Position numbers and translations under genes: made by a program
Shown: one piece after another, positions 17,234 to 27,295 of the stretch
Layout: every line of letters begins with the position of its first letter
Position numbering within the stretch: the first letter of the stretch is position 1
Origin: Nemopilema nomurai
Lineage: Eukaryota > Cnidaria > Scyphozoa > Rhizostomeae > Rhizostomatidae
Length of the DNA: 64,000 bases
Assembly (NCBI GenBank): GCA_003864495.1
Contig: ML133502.1
Coordinates: 1,426,001 to 1,490,000 of the forward strand
Direction: 5' to 3'
The notes under the pieces: model-generated
Told to the model about the DNA's origin: nothing
Database searches by the model: none
The model's input: only the letters and a program-made list of their open reading frames with translations

Positions 17234-20200
17234 ATTAACCGGATAAAATTATCTTATTAGTTATTTATGACGAATTCTTTGTATATTTATTCGAGAAAAT
17301 GTAAAGAAAATTAGGAGCATGAATTTTCGCGTCAATTGGGATATTAAACCTAAATTTTTATATGTCACAACACCGTTCCTTCCACATTCTTTTCTTTCAA
17401 CTTTTCTCATTCATCTTCAGCCAGGATCGCACTTTTGTTGAGACTTGAAAATACTTCTTTCAGTGGTATCTATCTCTTCTTGTTGATCACAAAAGTTACC
17501 GAAATACTTGTAGCAATTGATGTACTTGATACTTATAGATTGAGATTTAAAGATATGGAAACTATGGACTTTCATAACCCAAGGATTGCGCAGATGTCTT
17601 CAAAGACTCTAACAAGCACCTCTAACCAAACAAGAACACACAAACCAATAAGCAGGGACTGCGCAGCTGCTTGGAAGTGGGGGGGGATAGGGGGCTGAAC
17701 CCCAAGCAATTTTTTTTAAACCATGCCCTTTAGAAAGTCGTCAAACGTCCTTTTCAACAATTATAAGTTCTTATTGAATCCATTTTCATGTGCTATTCGG
17801 TTTGGAATATATCTAAGTTAGCTACTAAGAAAAGCTGCATATATCATTTCGATCAACAAAGTGGCCTTTCTTCTAAAAATACGGTTCCCATCAAATGCCT
17901 TTATCAAAGCAAACTTTTGCTATTGCAAGTGCATCATCGCATTTTGGAACAGCATACTCGTAGGTAAAAGCAGTCTTTTGGAATTTTTAAGTTCCATGTT
18001 GCTTTAAATACTTAAGAACATGCTCCCAGTACAAGAATCAAGATGTAATGAAAGAATCCTCTTCGCTTTTGCTGCTCTTCAAACAAAGTTTAGTGTTCTG
18101 CCTGTAGCAAATGTAGCACAACAGATAGTCTCGGAAAATACATGGTGGGACCATTGAAATCTTGAGTCTGAACGAAATTATTTTCGAAACCCCATATTTG
18201 GAACGTTACTGTGAACAATTTTGAAAGATTTTGTAATATGTGTCGAAGTACTGTTTTGAAGATTAACTAACGCGACAATAGAGTGCTTAATAGATGTAAA
18301 GACTGCATTTTAATATGCGAGTGTGGTTTGTGAGCTGGCAATAGATAATTCAGTCAATGGAGTACACTGGTCTAGACGAGTTGACTGAGTTACGGCAAAG
18401 GGCGGATTCAGAGAAAGTTTTAAAGGTGTAAGGGGGGGAAGCTGAGGGCAGGGGTCCCGAAAATTTTAAGGAAAGTTTATACTAAATACAACAATTTCCG
18501 AATCTTACTCATGGTAGAAAGTTTTAAAAATAATCAAAATCTATTGCATGAAGGCAATACTATTTAGACTGAACGCAACTAAAGGTATCCTAAAAGTTAT
18601 ACTCTTAATCTTCATAATTGGCACACACTTTCAAAAAGGGACACCAGACCAGCTTCAACAAAGGGTAGAAAATGATACCTATTGGATTAATGTCCTTTTT
18701 GCAAAACTTGTAACTTTTGCTGATGATGACTCTTTCCATTGCCCTTGCTGACTAGCCATGTAGCCATTAATCATATGAGCCTGTGGGCTATTCGCTGTTT
18801 AAAGAACTTTGCTATATGACTGCAAGTAATAATTTTCCACGCAGACTTCAAGCGCCCAGTTGATCAAATCATACTATAAACTTTCAAAAATTCATTCGAA
18901 ATAAAAAGCAAGCCGAGTGAGCATTAGTTGAAAAGGCCAAGAAAAGTGACAACAAGGACTTGCTGTTGCTGGTTACTATGGGTACGCTTTAAGCAATGGT
19001 GAATTAACCGCAGCTGACACAGATTCGTGTTTATGCCGTCCTTCTTCGTTGTCAACCATTAGTTTCAGTGTAAAAAAATTTAAGTTTCCACATTTGTGAG
19101 AGCTTTAAGACCTATCTTCGAAAATGTGGGGAGCTACAATATCTTTTCACAGCTCATTCTTCTTATCATTTAAACTGGCAACAATGCTTTGCTATAAAGA
19201 GTGCGATCAAAGATAACAATAGGTCTAGAGTTTTTAACCTACCTTTGCTCGGGAGAGGGAAATGGTCGTCATGATTAAATTCTTTTTCTAAGTCTGCCGT
19301 GGTTTGCGACTTGGATGAACAATATTGTCTGTGGGAAAGTTTTTCTAACCAGGAACTTAAAACGTGTTAGATTCATTTTTATTAGCATTTCTACATCTAC
19401 CAAATACTGTCTACCTTCTAAAGAGAAGTTCTGACAGGGTGACAGCCAGAGTGGATTATAAGCAAATGGGCCTATTCGAAAATTTAGGGAAGTAAAATCG
19501 GCACTATGCTCTGGGTAAAACTGCCCATTTGTGGGAGGAATTGCACAGGAGCTTAAAACTGCGCATGGTCAGTAGGAACATATTCCATATCTACACCTCA
19601 TGGGCTCCGACGCAGGTTGGAAAGTGGTGGGGCCAAGGGAGATTTCAACAATTATAAAAAAAGATGTTTAAAAAAGCTCTATTGTTTTACAAAAAAGTGA
19701 GGGGTCATGGCCCCCTGCGTCGGAGGCCCTGCACCTTGGTTGCCCCACCTAAAAAGGAGGTATATACAATTATTAAGATGTTCCGTCAGATCGCGGGGCT
19801 TTCGATGAAACCAAGAAAATCTTGGGCCAAGCTTTGATGCAAAAGGTACAATGGTATCTTTTGATAAGTTTTTAAAAGGTGCCATAATTTCAACCCAGCC
19901 CTACCAAGCCCTGAATCATTTCACAGAAGACCCCTCCTTTGTTGACAAAGATCTGCGCGTCCCTTCGTTCCTTTCTTTTTTGTTGTTGTTGTTTGCCGCC
20001 GCGCACCTAATGCGCATGCACTAAATTGAAATCAAGCGGGAAACTTTGTCCTCATATCGCAAGTTCGCGCAAAGCAGGGAAACATTTACATATCGCAAAT
20101 GGCAACAGTTAACAAATGGAGTCAGTTTTCACCACGTGAGTTTGAACCCTTTATTATCAGTTAGCGCTTTCATTTTAAAAGTTAGAATTTGGTTAGAAAT

Positions 20201-22129
20201 GCCGAAAGCCCGTCTTAGTATTTCAAAGCTGGCCGCGACATGGTGTTGTTATTATGGGGAAATGATTTCGTGAACTTCATCTTTTGCACGATGATTATCA
20301 GGGATGAATTCGCAAGTATACCAACATTTTTTTCAATGGACATATAGTTTCTTTTACAGACCTCCAAAATACCACATGCTATGTTTCATTTTCATTCAAA
20401 GCTGATTTTCGTTTCAAGCCCGAACTTTTGTACTCATCCTTCTTCCAAAACTGGAAATAGCCATATTTGCAACGCCAGATTTGAAGATCTTTATTAGGCA
20501 TTGACCTAGAAGTATTCCAGAAAGGTATTCAGAAAAAAGATGTTGCCATTTGGACCTAGTCAAAATAGATAATTTGTTTTCTGCTAATAAACAACTGGCT
20601 TACTCAAAAGCAAACTTTCTTTTACACCAGTGACACAAATGGCAAACATGAACATGCTTAATGAGATATTTTTGTGTCCATTGCTATCTCTATGCAACCA
20701 ACTGTTTTTTATATCATCCTTGAGTAAAAAAGTGACTGCGGCATTGTTTTGCATATTTCATCATAAATGTACAATCAGATAACATATGATTTTTGAGTTC
20801 GATGGTAATGTTTTACTTTGGGCTAATAACTGGAATTGACAATATTAGTATGATTTGTGTTTTATTATGCTGGCTTTTATAACATTCTTTTAACCTATAA
20901 TTTGGCAACATATGATGCTGAGTATACATAATATAGCCTGTCTGTTTTACATTACTTACAATTTGATAGTTATCATACATCATCAATCCAATGCAGGGCT
21001 ATCCCATACAATAAACCTCTCTTGCATTTTGACACAATCTCGTTTTCTTCACCATTTTCATCATTATCAGGAATAGAGTTTATGTAATCAATACTTTCTT
21101 TGCATCCGTATTTATGGCAACTTGAACATTTTCTGATCGTACATGTGTGATGCCAGCATAATGGCGTAGCAACTAGATTTATTTAATTGTCAATATTTCT
21201 AGTGACTGATACAAAAGGTCTAATTAGTTTGTTTTTTGTCCTAATCTTAAGTTCCTAATTGCAGGGGGGTATAATACGTAGGGGGTTTGCATTTTTTAAA
21301 AACCCTTAAGTGGGGTCATGAGGCTGTGTTCACTTCGCACCAGCATTTGATGGTGTCAAATTGCAGTAGAAGGAAAATAATCTTTTCCAATGATTTCCTG
21401 TTCCTGTTGGCAGGCTTTTCAATGCTTGCATTTAATCAACATTTCATTTGATTTCAATAACGCTTTTTGAAATGTATCATCTAGGACTTGCAGAAAACCC
21501 TTATATAGGCATTAGCATCAGAAATATGCATCAGAGATTGCGATATCTGGAAAAATGGGGTTTGGTATTCACCCTAAGAATAAAACATGGCAACTGCCAG
21601 GGGAATGACACTACCCAATAATGTGAAAATAATGTTAGATGAAAATGAGCTATTCAAAATTGAGCCGATCAGGGTAACAAAATGAGCCTGGACATTCAAA
21701 AAAAGTTTATGATCTATTCTAACAATTTATCAGGGAAGGTCCTATGGCAAAAAATATAATTAATTTGAAAAATTGATTTCCAGCATGTAAAGTTTCACTT
21801 TACTTTGTGACTGCATTATATCTTTGACCTCTCCCAAGCATTTGGATGTTAAGTCCCTATTACAACCCTACTTTAAATCCAACACTCATTTAACTAATCT
21901 GTCAGCTATCTTTTAGCATTTACCAGCGCATGCACCAATTTCACTTGCCATGCAACATATTATATTCATACTTATAACAAATAGAATTTTATCTTGAAAA
22001 AGCAAAAATCTTACTCAACCCTTAATCAGATATGGGCAACTGGATGTTTATCCAATTTCATATTGAATTTCATAAAATGTCAATAAAAATTAAAAAATGC
22101 ATAGAACACACAAAACAAAAACAAACACA
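17234..22129. other. Gene-poor intergenic region
   Basis: No gene is supported over almost 5 kb. The stretch at 19980-20110 is unusually CpG-rich for the window and contains an ATG at 20100 followed by a short frame and a GTGAGT donor, a possible first exon with no partner found. Short G-rich patches near 17680, 18430 and 19610 look like ends of decayed dispersed repeats. Confidence 0.45.
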
Positions 22130-22366
22130 AATATATTTAAGGCAACCTTTTATCAACAATGCAACTTAGATAAATACATGACAATGCATTAAAATTGCTT
22201 TAAGATTTTACACAAATTATAAAATGGAATTTTCATAAATTAAGATGCGCTTAGTGTTAACAATTTTAATATTTTTCATCTCCAATAATTGGTACCTTTT
22301 ATTTTGCTAAAAGTCAATTCATTCACTGACTAAAAATCCAAATAACCATGATTTCATGATCTTGTT

Positions 22367-23173
22367 TTATTCTTCATTTGCAATGTCAGTAGCGTTATTA
22401 CTTTCATCATTGCTTCCATCATCTTTATTAGAAGCACCTTCCTGTTCAATCTCCAATTGCCTCACTGCTGGCTCAACTACCCCCATCTTCTCTGCTTCAA
22501 TCACCAGCTTACCCTCTTTGGTAAGTTTCGACTGCAGACTGTCCAGTTTGATTGTGTTCGGCAGCAGTAAACGACGAGAGAATTGTCTGTGGTGGAAGAA
22601 TGAATCTTTATCACCTTCTCTGTCTGACTTTTGTTCTCCTCTGATGCTAAGTTTGTTGCCTTGTAACTTTACCGTGATTTCATCTGGTTTGTAGTCACTG
22701 ACATCAAAAGTCAATTTGAAGTTTTCTTCATTTTGTTGAACTTCCTTGCTGGCTGGTGGTTTGACCTTTGAGGCTGTTATTTCCAAAACACCATCATCAT
22801 TCAGCTTCGAAGCAAATGATTGTGGATCAACATCAGCAGGAATAGGATAACTTCTTTCAAACTCTGCACTCTCAAAGCCATAGTCTGTTTGTCTATGATG
22901 CTTTCCAGTGACTTTAAGTTTGTCTCCTTCCACCTTTATAGCTATCTCATCTGGTGTGAATCTCTGTGCATCTACTCTAAGCTTGAAATTCTCTTGGCTT
23001 TTTTCATTTTCATATTGCTCCCTCATTTTCTTCAAAGCTTCTTTACTAAATGGCAGACATTTGCAATGATTTCTCTGCACTAGGCAATTCCTTGGCTCCC
23101 AAGGCTGGCTCGTACCCCAAGCAGAAAGTAGTGGAATTGATACTATGACCATATTGATGAAACTATTTTCCTA
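22367..23173 (-). CDS. Small heat-shock protein A with two alpha-crystallin domains
   Basis: ATP-independent holdase chaperone of the Hsp20/alpha-crystallin family, expected in the cytosol. The 261-aa frame (ATG at 23152) carries two alpha-crystallin domains, about residues 55-130 and 144-222, each with the F/Y-x-PDEI strand (RFTPDEIAIKVEG; DYKPDEITVKLQG), followed by an acidic, Asn-rich C-terminal tail. An acceptor (CCTAG) at 23174-23175 and a GTGAG donor at 23621-23625 indicate a 5' UTR intron, with a non-coding first exon at about 23626-23720. This copies the layout of gene B. The N-terminus (MVIVSIPLLSAWG) differs completely from B, while the second domain is almost identical to B at nucleotide level. 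The coding exon has no intron. It is paired head-to-head with B. Confidence 0.88.
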
Positions 23174-23750
23174 GGATTAAAGTATATGTTATTTTATTAT
23201 CCTAGACCATGAAGCCATTCTTAGATTCCGGTTGACGTCATTGACTCTGTGACAAACGGCTCTCTTTAAAAAATGAACTTCAGAATTGCAATCTTCATCC
23301 TTCATTTAGTTTACACAGAAAAACTCTTAAACTAAAAATTGCCCAAATCAGAAAGTTGATAGCTTTCAGGCCTCTAATTTCGAACTATTTTTACTAACAC
23401 AAATAATTGCTAGCCATATCTCAGGTTGAAGCTACCAAAATGTTTGGGAACAAAACTGATTTGAAATACAGGCAAATTATTTACACTTTTTCTCGTATTT
23501 TCAGGAAAAAATCCTCCAAAAGGTAACTAGATAACTGGTTCGGCAGGTTATGCGTGATTATCAAATATATTTTACATTGATTTTGGAAACAGCTGAAATA
23601 AAAAAATGAGAATAGCTTCACTCACCTTTCAATATCTAAAATGTTCCGTCTCGGTTAATTGCAGTCGTACTGCTCTGTTCGATCTTGTCCTTCTGCAGTG
23701 CTCTCTCTGCTCTGAACCTCTGTATTGCTTACAACTTCACTTTCCGTCCA

Positions 23751-23810
23751 TATTTATTCATCCTGAAGATTTTTCTCGAAGATCGGGAAGTTTCCTTTTC
23801 AAGAAACTTC
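23751..23810 (-). promoter_or_regulatory. Promoter of sHSP-A: heat-shock elements and TATA-like box
   Basis: A perfect three-unit heat-shock element (TTCaaGAAacTTC, 23798-23810) is preceded by further units: TTCtcGAA at 23773-23780 and GAAgtTTC at 23787-23794. On the minus strand these lie about 40 bp upstream of an ATAAATA box (23751-23757), itself about 30 bp upstream of the inferred first exon. Such alternating nGAAn units are the known HSF1 binding site. A partial GAAacTTC recurs at 23866-23873. Confidence 0.8.
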
Positions 23811-24074
23811 TGGCATGTACCAACCAAGGGGATAACCACGAGCAGAAATATCGCGCAACATCGAAGAAACTTCTAGTAACATTGCAAGCAAAAACAAGTG
23901 GTTAGAATTCAAGTAAACAATGTCCTCAATCTCGGAAATGATTTCAACATCGTCTTCAGATTCTTCCTTCCTTTCTTTTCATAAAACTCTCGCGTGAACA
24001 ACGATTTGCTTTCAAACAGCTTAGGCCTAGCTCATGGGGATTCCTCTGCTTCTACTTTGAGGCCAGGGTTCTAG

Positions 24075-24170
24075 CCAATCAGGTGAGGCGGTTTAGGGAT
24101 GTTTCTGGAAATGACTCGAAACGCGAGAATGAGGTCGAGCTTCAAGAAACTTCCGCGAGTACAGTATAAA
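24075..24170 (+). promoter_or_regulatory. Promoter of sHSP-B: CCAAT, heat-shock elements, TATA box
   Basis: In order: CCAAT at 24075-24079, TTCtgGAA at 24103-24110, a perfect TTCaaGAAacTTC at 24141-24153, and TATAAA at 24165-24170. The spacing is that of a classical metazoan heat-shock promoter. Transcription should start near 24195. The whole block is duplicated upstream of copy C. Confidence 0.88.
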
Positions 24171-24564
24171 TTATGAGCAGTTTGCAGAAGTGGCAGTAAG
24201 CTTGAAGTGAAACTGAGAAGCAAAAAGGGAATTGAAGAAAACATTTGGCACTAAGTGGTTGGAAGTGCACTGCAGAAGTATCAAAGAGAAGTATCAATCT
24301 CTGTAAAGTATCAAAGAGAAGAGCGAATTGTAAGTAATCGATTTCTTATATTTTGATGAAATCCTTCTAGTTTGTGCTACTCTCCTACATTTCATTGTCG
24401 AACTGTTTATAGAGCGTTGATCTCTTAGCTGATGCTGGCTTCCAAGTCGTCCTGCCTTTTATTTGTCGCTCTTAAATTCATGCCTTCATTGGAAGTGTAT
24501 GTAAATGTACTTATCAAGTTGTGCTACACGTGCTAAAGCGTAAATGTTGATTTTAGAACTAAAG

Positions 24565-25374
24565 ATGGCTCTGTGGCATATTCCTCTACGTCTCGAAGAA
24601 GACCCTTTCCAATCAGTCCTGGGTGACATTTTCGATTGGACCTTTCCACCGTCCAGAAGGATTTTGCGGTATCGCCCGTATTTGGGACCTAAGAGAGTTG
24701 AACAACGATGTATACCAAAGAGGAAAGGGGACATGGAGTCAAGAGGAAAAAAAGATGAATTCCGTGTTTCGATGAATGCTAAAAATTTTCAACCCGACGA
24801 AATAGCTTTGAATGTGGACGGAGACAACCTTAAGGTCACGGGAAAGCATCACAAAGAAACAGACTATGGCTTTGAAAGTGCAGAGTTTGAAAGAAGTTAT
24901 CCTATTCCTGCTGATGTTGACCCAAAATCATTTGCTTCGAAGCTGAATGATGATGGTGTTTTGGAAATAACAGCCTCAAAGGTCAAACCACCAGCCAGAA
25001 AGGAAATCCTACAAAATGAAGAAAACTTCAAATTGACTTTTGATGTCAGTGACTACAAACCAGATGAAATCACAGTGAAGTTACAAAGCAACGAACTTAG
25101 CATCAGAGGAGAACAAAAGTCAAACAGAGAGGGTGATAAAGATTCGTTCTTCCACCACAGACAATTCTCTCGTCGTTTACTGCTGCCGAACACAATCAAA
25201 CTGGACAGTCTGCAGTCGAAACTTACCAAGGAGGGTAAGCTGGTGATTGAAGCAGAGAAGATGGGGGTAGTTGAGCCAGCAGTGAGGCAATTGGAGATTG
25301 AACAGGAAGCTGAACTAGGCCAAGTTACAATTGACGAGTCTCACGAAGGGGATTCTGTTACAATGGATGAATAA
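24565..25374 (+). CDS. Small heat-shock protein B with two alpha-crystallin domains
   Basis: 269-aa Hsp20-family chaperone. I place the start at ATG 24565 (MALWHIPLRL) and not at the upstream ATG 24544. The latter lies inside an intron: donor GTAAGT at 24330-24335 in the 5' UTR, acceptor TTTTAG ending at 24556. The N-terminal region (about 1-60) is rich in aromatics and Arg (DIFDWTFPPSRRILRYRP), as usual for the oligomerising arm of sHSPs. Alpha-crystallin domain 1 is about residues 65-140 and domain 2 about 154-232, joined by a KPPARKE linker. The tail is acidic. Heat-shock elements directly upstream predict HSF1 induction. It is divergently paired with gene A and is the parent or sister of broken copy C. 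Confidence 0.92.
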   Translation: MALWHIPLRLEEDPFQSVLGDIFDWTFPPSRRILRYRPYLGPKRVEQRCIPKRKGDMESRGKKDEFRVSMNAKNFQPDEIALNVDGDNLKVTGKHHKETDYGFESAEFERSYPIPADVDPKSFASKLNDDGVLEITASKVKPPARKEILQNEENFKLTFDVSDYKPDEITVKLQSNELSIRGEQKSNREGDKDSFFHHRQFSRRLLLPNTIKLDSLQSKLTKEGKLVIEAEKMGVVEPAVRQLEIEQEAELGQVTIDESHEGDSVTMDE

Positions 25375-26507
25375 ACAAATATAAAGGACCAAAGAAATAA
25401 TAGAGAAGAAGTGGGCGATGCGGAAAAAGGTTCCTGCAAGAGAAGAATGAAGGACAAAATTTTACTTAAGAATGACAACTATTTTTTGTTGTTGTTTAAT
25501 GTATTTATTAATGATATTATTATTTCTGTTGCATATGTTTCCCAACAGCTTGTTTAGCTACGAAATTAAGTTATAAACTTCATTGTTATGCAAGTCTACC
25601 CATCTGTGTATGCTTTATGAATTACTTTTTTGTGTTTCACGGACAGTGTGTAATTTTGCTTTAATTCTATTTCTTTTCACTTGTATGTGTCGGATGTGTT
25701 TTATCAGTTGTTAATTTGTCCAAAACCAATCTCTATTTATGGTGTGTTCCTGATTAAAGCTTTTATTGTAAATGTTAGAAAAATATTGTTTATTGGTATC
25801 AATTTGTTTTGCTCAATCAAAGTAGGATAGCGTTTAGAAAAATTGATTCGCGAAAATAGCAAAAAGTGGTCTATATTTTTAAGGGGCCGTTAATAGAATA
25901 TTTCCAGGGTTGTAGAGTTGGGAGGACTCAGGGGGTCGCACCCCTAGATATTTATCTATCTCTACACCACTAATTATTTCTGTCTACTTTGGGTGATTTT
26001 GGGAGGAAAGGAAGAAGGCTGTGGCACTTTGTCTTCTCGCTTGATGTAGCTGATGTAGATGTCAATTCTTTAGTAAAAGAGCCCAAGAAAAAAGACGAAT
26101 CTTTCTGTCTACAACGATAGGAATTTTCCATAGAATTGTAAAGATACTCAGAAACATCTAGGTAAAAGATCGACCGAGCTTCTCCATTTATCCGAAAATT
26201 GTGATTATTGTAAGGGCGTAAGTTTTGGCGCAATCTGGATTCCTCAAAAGATGTTGCCCCATAGCCGAAACCCCGACCTTGGAACGAAATAGGGTTGGAA
26301 CATTTATGGGTTGTAAGTATGTTTTTAGGGAGGGAATTAGAATTTCAGACCACACGATGATTCACCGCCTCAAAGCAAATATTTATAGCTTTTTTGGACT
26401 TTTGAATTTAAAGATCACCAATCCAAGATAATGTTATGTAAACAAGGTAATTTCCAGTTGTCGCATAAAACCGAAATAAAATTAGCAATCTTTCCTTTGA
26501 AATGCGT
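25375..26507. other. 3' flank of sHSP-B with dispersed repeat copy 2
   Basis: 3' UTR-like AT-rich sequence follows the sHSP-B stop, with ATTAAA at 25753-25758 as a possible polyadenylation signal. Positions 26079-26230 are related to 14521-14670 (shared blocks such as CTTTCTGTCTACAAC), so this is a partial copy of the same interspersed repeat. No gene was seen. Confidence 0.5.
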
Positions 26508-26990
26508 TCAAATAATTGCATGAAAGTAGCCATTTTTAACCAGGATACGTTTTATTGTATCAAATTCGGAAGATACCTTAGCTTTATAGCAAGTAGTGAA
26601 CGCCCTGTGAACTAACTTCTTAATGAGACCAATTTTCCTTACACAAGGGCTAAAGTAATTCCAGCGAATATAATGACCAGTAAATGTTGGTTTCCTATAG
26701 ACACTGATGAAAAAGGAATCGCCCTTCTTTCGAAAAGAAACATCCAGGATATTCAATGAGTTCTTTGCTCCTTTCTCAAAGTGAATTTTTAAAACTGGGC
26801 GTAACGAGTTTAGATATTTACGGAAATCTTCACACTCCAGGTCTGAATTGAAAATAAAGTACGTATCGTCCACATGACGAAAATATTGTACCAAAGAATT
26901 CAAAGCCGATTGTACCATAGCGTGCAGTCTCTAAGGAGGATTAAAAGGGCGAGAAAAGGGGACCCTACATAGGAGTAGAAATCCAAAAGG
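26508..26990 (-). mobile_element. Penelope-like element reverse transcriptase fragment
   Basis: A 136-codon minus-strand frame resembles the RT palm/thumb of Penelope-like elements. A VDD motif appears in the context YFRHVDDTY, followed by the family's conserved segments ILDVSFRKKG and the highly characteristic VYRKPTFTGHYIRWNYFSP. Then comes an Arg/Lys-rich helix and a FDTIKRILVKNGY end. The first residue of the usual Y-x-DD is His here. A GIY-YIG endonuclease is not seen, and upstream sequence to about 26990 is only weakly related and contains stops, so it is a dead fragment. It lies just upstream of the PROSER3-like gene. Confidence 0.82.
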
Positions 26991-27295
26991 GTTAGGAACT
27001 GGAAGGGAGATACTACGAGGGGGTAGAAATTATCAGAATAAGGAAAGAATACTTCTTTATCTGCATTTAAAGTTTATACTTTTATCGCCCTCTGGGGCCT
27101 TCCGCCTCCGCAGAGTCAGCATGCAGGCTAATCGCGACCAGGGCTTCAAATGTTTTGTTTGCCTTCGTGGCTTTGATATATTCCATGTCCATCGGTTAAC
27201 TCCAAATCAGTTGCATGTTTGACCTTGTGTCCCTTGGTTTCATTTGACCAGAAAGGTGGATGGTCCACGTTTTAACCGGTTTTGTTCTTGCACAG

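Larger units (their letters stand above)
23790..25378 (+). repeat. Segmental duplication, copy 1 (promoter plus sHSP-B gene)
   Basis: Nearly identical over its length to 34350-35936. Similarity begins within the A-proximal heat-shock element and stops just after the coding stop, so the duplicated unit is promoter, 5' UTR exon, intron and coding exon. Same orientation, about 10.56 kb apart. Confidence 0.93.

Noticed and set aside
24544..24564. Upstream ATG giving a seven-residue N-terminal extension of sHSP-B (and the 35065 start for copy C)
   Set aside because: It lies inside the 5' UTR intron, before the TTTTAG acceptor; the first exonic ATG is 24565 (35125 in copy C).
24486..24734. Minus-strand frame over the sHSP-B start, repeated at 35046-35294
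   Set aside because: It is the antisense shadow of the duplicated sHSP coding exon; its conservation simply reflects the segmental duplication.
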